Part shown: positions 52,828-62,072 of the stretch, one piece after another
How the letters are laid out: every line of letters starts with the position of its first letter
How positions within the stretch are numbered: position 1 is the first letter of the stretch
Assembly (NCBI RefSeq): GCF_011764565.1
Contig: NZ_AP022871.1
Location: forward strand, 7,998,320 to 8,062,319
Direction of reading: 5' to 3'
DNA from: Phytohabitans suffuscus
GTDB lineage: Bacteria > Actinomycetota > Actinomycetes > Mycobacteriales > Micromonosporaceae
DNA: 64,000 bases
Translations under genes and position numbers: made by a program
Notes under the pieces: generated by a model
Databases searched by the model: none
Told to the model about the DNA's origin: nothing
What the model saw: the letters and a program-made list of their open reading frames with translations, nothing else

Positions 52828-53061
52828 TGGTTCGCTCGCTCGTGCGGCGCTTGAGGCGACGTCTTCCCTCGCGGCCCCGAAACCCCGACTACGTCGGCGG
52901 GACCGCTCAGTCCAGACGCCGCCGCGCCAACTCGCTCGCGCTGAATCATCTGGTTCGCTCGCTCGTGCGGCGCTTGAGGCGACGTCTTCCCTCGCGGCCC
53001 GAAACCCCGACTACGTCGGCGGGGCCACTCAGTCCAGACGCCGCCGCGCCAACTCGCTCGC
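52828..53061. repeat. 123-bp tandem duplication between cysW and cysA
   Basis: Two copies with a period of 123 bp (52828-52950 and 52951-53061), both beginning TGGTTCGCTCGCTCGTGCGG and including GACTACGTCGGCGG, differ at few positions. No gene lies in them. They separate two genes of an operon that elsewhere is tightly packed. Confidence 0.88.
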
Positions 53062-53868
53062 TCACTTGCTTTCCTTCGGGCGGAGGAGGGAGACGACGAT
53101 GATCGCGGCTACCGCGACGAGGGCGAGCAGGAAGGCGGCGGCGTAGGCGCCGCCCTTGTCGAAGTTGAGGTACTTCTCCTCGACCACGAGCGTGGTGGTG
53201 CGGGTCTCGCCGAGCACGTTGCCGGAGACCACCTTCACCGCGCCGAACTCGCCGAGCGACCGGGCCAGGCTCAGCACCACGCCGTAGATGACGCCCCACT
53301 TGATCGCCGGGAGGGTGATCCGCCAGAACGTCTGCAACGCGTTGGCGCCGAGGCTCCGGGCGGCCTGCTCCTGCTCGTCGCCGACCTCCTCCAGCACCGG
53401 CACGACCTCGCGGATCACCAGCGGCAGGGCGACGAAGGCGGTGGCCATCACGATGCCCGGGGTGGCGAAGATGACCTGGAGGCCGGCGCTCTCCAGGGTC
53501 GGGCCGAACCAGCCGTTGCGGCCGCCGTACACGAGCACCAGGGAGAGGCCGACGACGATCGGCGACACCGACAGCGGTACGTCGAGCAGCGCGCTGAGCA
53601 GCCGCTTGCCGGGGAACTCGTAGCGGACCAGCAGCAGCGAGACGCCCACGCCGAAGACCGTGTTGACCACCACGGCGATCACCGCGACGATCAGGCTCAG
53701 CCGCAGCGCGTGCACGACGTCCGGGTCCTGCAGGATGCCGCGCAGGTTCTCCAGCCCGCCCTCGAACGTGTTCTGCCCGACCAGGAAGAGCGGCCAGGCG
53801 ACCAGGAAGAAGAGGTACGCGACGACGACCAGGCGGGCGACGTAGCGACCGGCACCGCGTTCAGCCAC
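53062..53868 (-). CDS. cysW: Sulfate ABC transporter permease
   Basis: 268-residue inner-membrane permease with six helices. The EAA loop (EQAARSLGANALQTFWRITLPAIKWGVIYG) and TIVGLSLVLVYGGRNGWFG-type segments identify CysW; ARSLGEFGAVKVVSGNVLGETRTTTLVVEEKY is characteristic of the family. The GTG start overlaps the end of cysT by 8 nt. It forms the channel with CysT. Confidence 0.93.
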   Translation of the reverse strand: MAERGAGRYVARLVVVAYLFFLVAWPLFLVGQNTFEGGLENLRGILQDPDVVHALRLSLIVAVIAVVVNTVFGVGVSLLLVRYEFPGKRLLSALLDVPLSVSPIVVGLSLVLVYGGRNGWFGPTLESAGLQVIFATPGIVMATAFVALPLVIREVVPVLEEVGDEQEQAARSLGANALQTFWRITLPAIKWGVIYGVVLSLARSLGEFGAVKVVSGNVLGETRTTTLVVEEKYLNFDKGGAYAAAFLLALVAVAAIIVVSLLRPKESK

Positions 53869-54705
53869 GGCGGATCACCCGCCGCTGGATGATGTCGAGG
53901 ACCACGATCACCGCGAACGAGATGGCCAGCAGCACCGCGGCGACGGCGGCGGCGCTGTCCAGGTTGTCGTTCTCGATGCTGCTGAGGATGCGGACCGAGG
54001 TGACCTCCGTACGCATCGGCAGGTTGCCGGACAGGAGCACCAGCGAGCCGTACTCGCTGACCCGCGGGCGAACGAGAGCGCCGCGCCGGCCGCGATCGCC
54101 GGGGTCAGGCTCGGCAGGATGACCCGGCGGAACGTGGTGAACCGGCTCGCGCCCAGCGACGCCGCCGCCTCCTCCACCTCCTTGTCGAGCTCGGCCAGCA
54201 CCGGCTGCACGGTGCGGACGATGAACGGCAGCGTGACGAACAGGAACGCCAGGAACACCGCGATCCGGGTGTTGTGGATGTCGACGCCCAGCGGGCTCTC
54301 CGGGCCGTACAGCGAGAGCAGCACCAGGCCGGCGACGATCGTCGGCAGCGCGAACGGGATGTCGATCAGGATCTCCAGCAGCCGCTTGCCGAAGAACCGG
54401 TCACGCACGAGCACCCAGGCGATCAGCGTACCCATCACGACGTTGACCAGCGTGACACCGAGCGCGGTGCCGACCGTCAGCCGGATCGCGGCGGCGGTCT
54501 GCTCGTTGGTGACCGCGTCCCAGAAGCGGCCCCAGCCGCCCTCGGAGGCGGTGACCACGACCGCGGTCAGCGGGATGAGCACGAGCAGGCTGAACCACAG
54601 CATCGCGACCCCGAGGCCCAGCCCGGAGTAGCGGTCGAGGCGGCGGCCGCCCCGGGCCGACCGGCGCGTGGCCGGCCGGTCCGGGGCGAGAGTCGCGGAG
54701 GTCAT
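53861..54705 (-). CDS. cysT: Sulfate ABC transporter permease (one frameshift)
   Basis: Partner permease, about 281 residues when repaired, with six helices. Its EAA loop reads EEAAASLGASRFTTFRRVILPSLTPAIAAG. After LSFARG the frame shifts near 54068 and continues FSEYGSLVLLSGNLPMRTEVTSV to ...DIIQRRVIRRG, its natural C-terminus; one T seems missing, not in a homopolymer. The start lies 2 nt after the stop of the binding-protein gene. The gene is essential for the transporter, so the shift is likely an error in the sequence. Confidence 0.88.
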
Positions 54706-54707
54706 CC

Positions 54708-55742
54708 CTATTGAGCCTTGCCGGACTCAGCGATGATCTTGGTGACGATGCCTTCCTTCTCGTCGAAGAACTTCTTCGACAGGGCGGACCAGCTCTCGAA
54801 GTCGCTCTCGACGGTGAGCAGCTTCTTGGGCGCGGGGAACGGGTTGCTGGGGTCCTGGGCGCCCTCGATGCCGCTGGTGTCGACGCCGTCGATGATCGGC
54901 CGGAAGCCCTTGAGCGCGAACTGCCGCTGGCCCTTGTCGCTCAGCACGAAGTTGAGCCACTCCGTCGCCTTCGGGTTCGCGTTCTTGAGCACCGCGCCCG
55001 GGTTCTCGATGAGGATCGTCGTGTCCGGGTAGATCCACTCGAGCTCCTCGCCGTTCTGCGTGGCGAGGATGGTCTCGTTCTCGTACGCCAGCAGCACGTC
55101 ACCGGCGCCGTTGAGGAAGCCGGTCGTGGCGTCCCGGCCGCTGTTGGGCAGCGAGACGACGTTCGCGAAGAGCTTCTTCACGAACTCGGTCGCCTGCTCC
55201 TCGGTGCCGCCGTTGGCCGTGATGTGGCCCCACGCGGCGAGCGCGTTCCACCGGGCGGCCCCGGACGAGGCCGGGTTCGGCGTGACGATCTTGATGCCCG
55301 GCTTGATCAGGTCGTCCCAGCCCTGGATGTTCTTCGGGTTGCCCTTCTGTACGGCCAGCACGACGATCGAGGAGGAGACGACGCCCTTGGTGGGGCCGTC
55401 GTCCCAGGTCTCGTCGACCAGGCCCTCGGTGACCAGTCGCGTGACGTCGCTGGCGACGGAGAAGTGCACGTAGTCGGCCTTGAGGCCGGCCACCACCGCG
55501 CGGCTCTGGTCGCCGGACGCGCCGTACGACGTCTGGAACCTGACGCCCTTGCCCTCGGGCGTCTTGTTCCACTCGGCGGCGATCGCCTTGTTGGCCGCCT
55601 CCGGGACGGCGAAACCGACGATGGAGAGGGTGGTGGACTCGCCGCCACCCGAGGCGTCGTCGTCGCCACCACCGCAAGCGGAAAGGGTCAGACCAGCGGC
55701 AAGGGTGAGAGCGACGGCCGCTCTGAAACGTGTCTTCGTCAA
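54708..55742 (-). CDS. Sulfate-binding lipoprotein
   Basis: 344-residue periplasmic-type binding lipoprotein (Sbp/CysP family). Lipobox LTLSAC (Cys23), Gly/Asp-rich spacer, then TTLSIVGFAVPEAANKAIAAEW, SYGASGDQSRAVVAGLKADYVHFSVASDVTRLV and NPASSGAARWNALAAWGHI, which hold the sulfate-binding loops. The start is TTG 55742, with GGAGG 8 nt upstream. It is the first gene of the sulfate operon, which reads binding protein, cysT, cysW, cysA, Rrf2 regulator. Confidence 0.92.
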   Translation of the reverse strand: MTKTRFRAAVALTLAAGLTLSACGGGDDDASGGGESTTLSIVGFAVPEAANKAIAAEWNKTPEGKGVRFQTSYGASGDQSRAVVAGLKADYVHFSVASDVTRLVTEGLVDETWDDGPTKGVVSSSIVVLAVQKGNPKNIQGWDDLIKPGIKIVTPNPASSGAARWNALAAWGHITANGGTEEQATEFVKKLFANVVSLPNSGRDATTGFLNGAGDVLLAYENETILATQNGEELEWIYPDTTILIENPGAVLKNANPKATEWLNFVLSDKGQRQFALKGFRPIIDGVDTSGIEGAQDPSNPFPAPKKLLTVESDFESWSALSKKFFDEKEGIVTKIIAESGKAQ

Positions 55743-55827
55743 GGAACCTGTCCTCCTTCAGCGCGGACCCGCGCACGGAACGGCGTGCGAGGCCGGGCGG
55801 TCATCGGCGGACCTCGCCGCCCGACAG

Positions 55828-55880
55828 CAATATTCCACTTAACCGATAGACTTTCAAGGCTAAATAGAGATTCGTGCCCG
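55828..55880 (-). promoter_or_regulatory. Probable sulfate-operon promoter/operator region
   Basis: An unusually AT-rich stretch (CAATATTCCACTTAACC, then GATAGACTTTCAAGGCTAAA) about 90-140 nt upstream of the first cys gene. It includes a loose inverted repeat, TTAACC with GGCTAA, 14 nt apart, a candidate site for the Rrf2 regulator. The region is also upstream of the divergent membrane-protein gene at 55992. Confidence 0.45.
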
Positions 55881-55991
55881 ACCGGTGGACGGTGGACCCG
55901 GAGCGACCGGTACCATTCGGTCGAATTCGGCTACGACGCGCGGCGCACCGGGTGCCGCTGCCTCGCGGCCGCCTGACTAACATCGACCCTT

Positions 55992-57755
55992 ATGGAAGCC
56001 GCAGCACCCGCGATCGACGAGCCCGAGGCCCGAGCGAGCAGACGGAGGCCCCTGCGAGGCGTGCCCGCGCCTGGCGGGTGCTCACCCACGAGTGGACGCT
56101 CGCCGTGCTCGGCGGCCTGCTCCTGGCGGTCGTGCTCACCTGGCCGACACTGCGGCACCCGGCCACGACGATCCCCGGCGACATCGGCGACCCCACGCTC
56201 CAGGCGTGGCAGGTCGCGTGGGGCGGGCACGCGCTGCTGACCGACCCGCTCGGCCTGTGGGACTCCAACAGCTTCTATCCCGAGCTGTACACGTACGTGT
56301 ACTCGGACACGCTGCTCGGGTACGCGCCCTTCGGCTTCTTCGGCCACGGGGTGGAGGCGGCCATCGTCCGCTACAACATCCTCTACGTGCTGCTCTACGC
56401 GCTCGCGTTCATCGGGGCGTACGCGCTGGTCCGCCAGCTCGGCGCGAGCCGGCTCGGCGCGACCGTGGCCGGCCTGGCGTGGGGGTTCTCGCCGTGGCGG
56501 CTGGCCCACGGCGGCCACATGAACATCCTGTCGATCGGCGGCATCGCCCTCGCCCTGGCCATGCTCGCCCGCGGCCACGGCTGGTCGCTCACCCGGGGTA
56601 CGAGCCGGACAGGCGCAGGCCCGGCTGGGCGGTCGCGGGGTGGCTCGTCGCCGCGTGGCAGATCAGCCTCGGGTTCGGCATCGGGCTCCCGTTCGCGTAC
56701 TTCCTGATCGGTGTCTGCGTCGTCGCCGCCGCCACCTACGCGTGGTCGTGGTGGCGCAAGAAGTCGCCACCGCCGTTCGGCCGGCGGCTGCTGGTCGCCG
56801 ACCTGGTCGGCGGCGGCGTCTTCGCCGTCGTGACCGGCGGCCTCGCCTGGGTCTACCTGAAGGTCGTCGAGCTCAACCCGCAGGGCGTGCGCGGTCTGGA
56901 GTGGACGGTCATGTTCTCCCGCCGCTCAAGGGGTACTTCACCGCGCCGGGCGAGTCGTGGTTCTGGGGCGAGCGGCACGCGGCCGCCCGCGAGCAGCTGA
57001 CCTGGCCGCCGGAGATGGCGCTGCTGCCCGGCATCGCGCTGATCGTCCTGGCCACCGCGGGCCTGTTCTTCTCCAGCTTCCGGGCGCGGCACCGCGCGCT
57101 GCTCGCGATCGGCGTGGTCGGCACCGGGCTGCTCGGCCTCGGCGCGACGCTCGGCGGCGACGGCGACCCCGGCTACATCACGCTCTCCAAGCACCTGCCC
57201 GGCTGGGACGCGCTGCGCACCCCCGGCCGCATGATGATCTGGACCAGCCTGCTGCTGGCGATCCTGGCCGCCGGCGCGATCACCGAGGCCGTGCGCAACG
57301 CCGACCTGCTGCGCCCGCGCGCCCGCCTCGTGGCCCGCGCGGCGCTGGTGGTCCCGCTGCTGCTCGTGTTCGGCGAGAGCCTCAACAGGACCGGCCACCC
57401 GCCGGTGCCGCAGCCCCCGGCCGCGATGGCCGCCGCCCGCGAGCCGCTGCTCATCCTGCCCAGCGGCGGGCTGATCGACCTGCACTACATGCTGTGGAGC
57501 ACCGACGGCTTCCCCCGGATCGCCAACGGGCTGGCCGGCTTCGAGCCGACGAGCCAGGGCCAGACCAAGGCGCTCACGGTCACCTTCCCGGACCAGGGCT
57601 CGATCGCGTACCTGCGGGGGATCGGCGTCAAGGACGTGCTGGTGCTGCCCGAGCACCTGCCCGGCACACCGTGGGACGGGCTGACCACCCGGCCGATCGA
57701 CGGGCTCGGCATCGCCCGCGAGGACATCGGCGGCGCGGTGCTCTATCGCCTGTGA
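55992..57755 (+). CDS. Polytopic membrane protein, GT-C glycosyltransferase-like (three frameshifts)
   Basis: About 587 residues when repaired. A hydrophilic start (MEAAAPAIDEPEARA) leads into about ten transmembrane helices; the first extracytoplasmic loop (TIPGDIGDPTLQAWQVAWGGHALLTDPLGLWDSNSFYPEL) has the acidic Asp-containing motif typical of GT-C membrane glycosyltransferases using polyprenyl-sugar donors. The C-terminal about 130 residues are extracytoplasmic. Frames change near 56035, 56612 and 56928, each consistent with a single base. Mannosyl- or arabinosyl-transfer to the envelope is plausible, but the donor is unknown. Confidence 0.72.
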
Positions 57756-57960
57756 GCGAACGAGCGCCGCGCCGCGGGGATCGCATGGCTCCTGATGATG
57801 GTGGGGTGAAAGCGCCGAACCCGCGACCGTGGGCCGGGGTGCCTCTCCGCCAGACCCGGCGGGCTCGGGTGCATATGTTACGGAAGTCGCCCGAAATATC
57901 CAAGACACTCAATGAAACGCGTCATGGGCGGTTCGCGCGGACCGCCCCGCGCGCGTTGAC

Positions 57961-57966
57961 TACCCT
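57961..57966 (+). promoter_or_regulatory. Leaderless-type -10 box TACCCT
   Basis: TACCCT ends 6 nt before ATG 57973; no ribosome-binding site lies between. Confidence 0.45.
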
Positions 57967-57972
57967 CCAGTA

Positions 57973-59124
57973 ATGACGGATCGGGCGTACGACATCGCGC
58001 TCTTCGGGGCCACCGGCTTCACCGGCCGCCTCACCGCCGAGTACCTGGCCGCGCACGCCCCGGCCGGCCTGCGGTGGGCCCTGGCCGGACGGGACGGCGA
58101 CCGCCTCCGCGCGCTGCGCGACCGGCTGGGGCTCACCGTCGACGTGGTCACCGCCGACGCCGGCGACGAGCGGGCGCTGCGCGACCTGGCCGCCCGGACC
58201 CGGCTCGTGGCGACCACGGTCGGCCCGTTCATCCGGTACGGCGGCCCGCTCGTGGCCGCCTGCGCCGCGTCCGGCACCGACTACGTCGACCTGACCGGCG
58301 AGCCGGAGTTCGTCGACCGCGTGTACGTCGAGCACCACGCCACCGCCGAGCGCACCGGCGCCCGGCTCGTGCACGCCTGCGGCTTCGACTCGATCCCGCC
58401 CGACCTCGGCGCCCTCTACACCGTCCAGCAGGTGCCCGAGGGCCAGCCGATCCGTGTGCGCGGCTACATCAGCGCCGGAGGCCGCCCGTCCGGCGGCACG
58501 TTCAACACGGTACTGCTCAACTTCGGCCGCTTCCGCTCGGCCCACGCCGCCCACGCCGCCCGCCGCCGCGTCGAGCCCGCGGTCTCCGGGCGCCGGGTCC
58601 GCGGCGTGCCGGGCCGCCCGCACCGCCAGCCGGCCCTGGGCCTGTACGGGCTGCCGATGGCGAGCATCGACCCGCAGATCGTGGTCCGCTCGGCGCGGGC
58701 GCTGGAGCGGTACGGCCCGGACTTCACGTACGGCCACTTCGTCGGCGTACGCCGGGCGCTGTCCGCGGCGGGGCTGGCGGCCGGGGCGGGCGGCGCGTTC
58801 GCCCTGGCCCAGTTCGGCCCGACCCGGCGCGCGCTGGGCCGCCTCCTCCCGCCGGGCCAGGGCCCCACGGAGCGGCAGCGCTCGCGCGGCTGGTTCCGGA
58901 TGCGCTTCGTCGCGGACAGCGGCGACCGGCGCGTGCTGACCGAGGTGGCCGGCGGCGACCCGGGGTACGGCGAGACCGCCAAGATGCTCGCCGAGTCGGC
59001 CCTCTGCCTGACCCACGACACCCTGCCCGAGCGGGCCGGCCAGCTGACGACGGCGGTGGCGATGGGCGACGCCCTCCGGCTCCGCCTGGAGCGGGCCGGC
59101 ATGACCTTCCGCGTGCTGGGCTAA
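57973..59124 (+). CDS. Saccharopine dehydrogenase-like / trans-acting enoyl reductase family protein
   Basis: 383 residues. The N-terminal Rossmann domain has ALFGATGFTGRLTAEYL (9-25) and GFDSIPPDLGALY downstream; the rest (GGTFNTVLLNF, FGPTRRALGRLLPPGQGPTERQRSRGWFRMRFVA) follows proteins of the saccharopine-dehydrogenase-like family. The closest described relatives act as trans enoyl reductases in mycobacterial phenolic-lipid synthesis; no lipid-synthesis genes are here, so the function is open. It overlaps the end of the convergent methyltransferase gene by 4 nt. Confidence 0.85.
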   Translation: MTDRAYDIALFGATGFTGRLTAEYLAAHAPAGLRWALAGRDGDRLRALRDRLGLTVDVVTADAGDERALRDLAARTRLVATTVGPFIRYGGPLVAACAASGTDYVDLTGEPEFVDRVYVEHHATAERTGARLVHACGFDSIPPDLGALYTVQQVPEGQPIRVRGYISAGGRPSGGTFNTVLLNFGRFRSAHAAHAARRRVEPAVSGRRVRGVPGRPHRQPALGLYGLPMASIDPQIVVRSARALERYGPDFTYGHFVGVRRALSAAGLAAGAGGAFALAQFGPTRRALGRLLPPGQGPTERQRSRGWFRMRFVADSGDRRVLTEVAGGDPGYGETAKMLAESALCLTHDTLPERAGQLTTAVAMGDALRLRLERAGMTFRVLG

Positions 59125-59768
59125 CGGCGGGCCATCAGGTACGCCTGCGGCGACTTCTCCTGGCTCTCCGGCCGCCGCACCACCCGCGTGGTCACCTCGA
59201 CGCCGGCCGCCGCGAGCAGGTCCGCGACACGGTCCGGCGGCAGCCGGTAGGCGTCCAGCGCGAGCGCGTGCCCGTACGCCCGCTCGATCCGCCGCGGCTC
59301 GAAGTCGTCGCCCTCGACCGGCGCCTGGAACGCCATCAGCAGGTGACCACCCGGCCGGAGCACCCGCGCGAACTCGGCGAACACCAGCGGCAGCCGCTTG
59401 GGCGGCGTGTGGATCGCCGAGTACCAGGCGACCAGGCCGGCGAGCGCGCCGTCCGGAAACGCCAGCCCGGTCATCGTGCCGACCTCGAACGGGATCTCCG
59501 GGTACAGCCGGCGGGCCACCGCCACCATCCGCGGCGACAGGTCGACCCCGCGGACGTCGAGCCCCAGCCCGGCCAGGTGGGTGGTGATCCGCCCCGGCCC
59601 GCACCCCACGTCCGCGACCGCCCCGTCCCCGACCAGCTCCGCGAACGCGCCGAGCAGCGCCCGCTCCAGCGGCGCCTCCGCCAGCGCGCCCTTGAGCAGG
59701 TCGGCGTAGTCGGCGGCGACCGTGTCGTAGGCGGTCCGTGTCTCGGCGACGTGCGGCGGCTCGACCAT
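59121..59768 (-). CDS. Class I SAM-dependent methyltransferase
   Basis: 215 residues with SAM motif I VADVGCGPGRITTHLAGLG (about 54-72), acidic residue in VRGVDLSPRMVAVARR, motif IV LAGLVAWYSAIHTPP and RVLRPGGHLLMAFQ. It belongs to the Methyltransf_11/UbiE-like group. The substrate is unknown. The gene is separated from the aldo/keto reductase gene by 79 nt and may share its transcript. Confidence 0.88.
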   Translation of the reverse strand: MVEPPHVAETRTAYDTVAADYADLLKGALAEAPLERALLGAFAELVGDGAVADVGCGPGRITTHLAGLGLDVRGVDLSPRMVAVARRLYPEIPFEVGTMTGLAFPDGALAGLVAWYSAIHTPPKRLPLVFAEFARVLRPGGHLLMAFQAPVEGDDFEPRRIERAYGHALALDAYRLPPDRVADLLAAAGVEVTTRVVRRPESQEKSPQAYLMARR

Positions 59769-59847
59769 CCGCAGCAGACTACGCGAGCACCGACCCCACC
59801 AGGCCGCGCCGCGGGCTTGGCGCGCGGCGCGGGCAACGGACTCGGTC

Positions 59848-60705
59848 CTAGACGAAGAGGGGGGACATCTCGCGCTCGGCGGCCAGGGCGTCCATCCGCG
59901 CGTCGGACGGGCGGTCCTGGAAGCGCTCGGCGGCGTCGAGCAGGCCCGGCAGGACGCTCACGTCGCCGGTGGTCAGCAGGAACGCCTGCGGGTTGCCGAG
60001 CACCCAGTGCACCGCGAGGTCGATGTCGGCCTGCTCGCGCAGCGGCTCGTACCAGGTGCCGGCGGTCTTCTCGCGGCCCTCCCACGGGCGCAGGGCGAGG
60101 CTCTTGATGGTCTGCAGCGCGACGTCGCGCTGCGCGGCCAGGGCGGCCACGGCGTCGAACCTCTCGGCGTAGTAGGGGTCGCGCATCTGCCGGTAGTTGT
60201 ACGGCAGCAGCACCGAGTCGAACGGGAAGCGCTCCAGGCTGCGGCGGTGCATCTCGGGCACGGTCAGGCCGTGTCCGGTCACGCCGATGAAGCGGACCAG
60301 CCCCTCCTCGCGCGCCTCGACCGCGGCCTCGATGGCGCCGCCGTCGCGCAGGGCGGTCTCCCAGTCGATGACGTCGACGAGGTTGTGCAGCTGGATCATG
60401 TCGAAGCGGTCGACGCCGAGGCGCTCGAGCGAGCGGTGGATCTGCTCGCGGGCGCCGCGGTAGGACCGCTCGCCGGTCTTGGTGGCCACGAAGAACGTGC
60501 CGGGGTGGCGCCGCAGCCACGGCGCGACCCGCAGCTCGGCGTCGCCGTAGCCGGCCGCCACGTCGATGTGGTTGATGCCGTGGGCGAGCAGGAGGTCGAG
60601 CGTGCGGTCGGCATCGCCCTTGGAGACGTTGGCCAGGGCCGCGCCGCCGAAGATGACCCGGCTGGAGGAGTGTCCGGTCGCGCCGAACGGAACCCGTGCG
60701 ATCAC
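59848..60705 (-). CDS. Aldo/keto reductase
   Basis: 285 residues of an NADPH-dependent TIM-barrel oxidoreductase. The catalytic Asp/Tyr lie in [16 protein letters not shown], the Lys in [12 protein letters not shown] and the His in [10 protein letters not shown]. Relatives are annotated as oxidoreductases of general substrate range. GTG 60705 is preceded at 7 nt by TAAACT, a leaderless-type promoter. A start farther upstream would add residues of unnatural composition. Confidence 0.88.
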   Translation of the reverse strand: MIARVPFGATGHSSSRVIFGGAALANVSKGDADRTLDLLLAHGINHIDVAAGYGDAELRVAPWLRRHPGTFFVATKTGERSYRGAREQIHRSLERLGVDRFDMIQLHNLVDVIDWETALRDGGAIEAAVEAREEGLVRFIGVTGHGLTVPEMHRRSLERFPFDSVLLPYNYRQMRDPYYAERFDAVAALAAQRDVALQTIKSLALRPWEGREKTAGTWYEPLREQADIDLAVHWVLGNPQAFLLTTGDVSVLPGLLDAAERFQDRPSDARMDALAAEREMSPLFV

Positions 60706-60712
60706 GTACCGC

Positions 60713-60718
60713 AGTTTA
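60713..60718 (-). promoter_or_regulatory. Leaderless-type -10 box TAAACT
   Basis: On the reverse strand TAAACT ends 7 nt before GTG 60705. It overlaps the 3' end of the glycosyltransferase gene, so the reductase gene has its own promoter inside that gene. Confidence 0.5.
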
Positions 60719-61851
60719 CGCGGCCAGCCCCGCCGCGGTGGCACCCTCATGGGTGAGGGCGTGCTGGGCGCGGGTCCGCTCGTACGCCTCGACGGTGCGC
60801 AGCGCGGCCACCGTCCAGTCGTACGCGCCACGGACCCACCGCGCCCCCTCGGCCCCGTACGCCCGGCGCAGCTCCTCGTCGGCGAGCAGGTCGCGGATCG
60901 TGCCGGCGAGCAGGTCGGGCGGGACCAGGCGGCCGGTCACGCCGTCGGTGACCACCTCGGCGAGCGGCCCGTCCACCGTGCCCACGACCGGCACGCCACA
61001 GGCCAGCGCCTCGATCGCCGCCCGGCTGAACGACCCGTGCTCGGGGTGCAGACCACGATGTCGGCCGAGCGGTACCAGCCGGGCATGTCGCCGTACGGGG
61101 CCGCGCCGGTCAGCCGGAGCTGCTCGTGCACCCCGTGGTTGACGGCGAGGGCGCGCAGGTCGGCGGCGTGCGGCCCGAGCCCGTTCGACGGCGGGCGCGG
61201 CCGGCCCACCACGACGAGCTCGGTGTCGGGCAGCTCGGGGAGGGCGTCGACGGCGGCGGCGAAGCCGTTGGGCGCCACCAGCTGGCCGACGGCGAGCACG
61301 CGGTGGGTCCGGCGGCGGGCCCAGGCCCGACCTTCCGGGGCGAAGCGGGTGGTGTCCACCCCGGGCGGGACGACGCAGACGCTGGCGGGGGCGGCCCCGA
61401 GCCGCCGTACCCCGTCCGCCTCGGCCCCGCAGAGCGCCACGACGGCGTCGGCGGTGCCCGCGGTGGCCGCGGCGTCGCCCTCATCCTCGCCGTGGAAGGT
61501 GACCACGGTCGGCCGGCTGGTCAGCTTGCGGGCCACCATCGCGGCGACCGCCGAGGTCAGGGTGTGCGCGTGCACGACGTCGGGCGCCCAGCCGTCGCCC
61601 CACACGGCGTCCAGCCACTGCCCGAAGACGTCGCTCTCGTCCGCCGGCACGGCCACGGTGGTCACGCCGTCCGCGCCGGTCCTGACCTCGGGCTGCGAGG
61701 GGTTGGCCCGTCGCGTGTAGATTCGCGGGTCGTGGCCGAGCGCGGCCAGGGCGGCCGCCAGCTCGGTGACGTGCACCGCGGGCGCGGCCGTCCAGTCACG
61801 ACTCGCCGGGCGCACCGGCCGATGGTCGACCGAAAGAATCGCGATGCGCAT
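60716..61851 (-). CDS. GT4-family glycosyltransferase (one frameshift)
   Basis: About 378 residues when repaired, a GT-B retaining glycosyltransferase. The N-terminal half binds the acceptor ([36 protein letters not shown]); the C-terminal half binds the nucleotide sugar ([28 protein letters not shown]). The E-x7-E element ([16 protein letters not shown]) is interrupted by the shift near 61040, where one base is missing. The likely role is envelope or polysaccharide synthesis. ATG 61851 is the start ([10 protein letters not shown]). Confidence 0.87.
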
Positions 61852-62072
61852 CTACGCTCCGTTCGCCGTGACCGTACCGAGACCTGGCCGAGATGTTCCC
61901 GAGACTCTAGCCGCCAAACCCGGCTGAGTCCGCAAACCCGGCTGAGTCCGGGTCTCCAAACGCGGCACCCCTCGCTCGTCGGCCTTGCCCCGGGGTGCAA
62001 CGATCTGGCTGGCCGTGGCAGGGGCACGGTCTTCCACCAAAGCCACCGGTCGTCGACGCCAGGGGAGGGACG

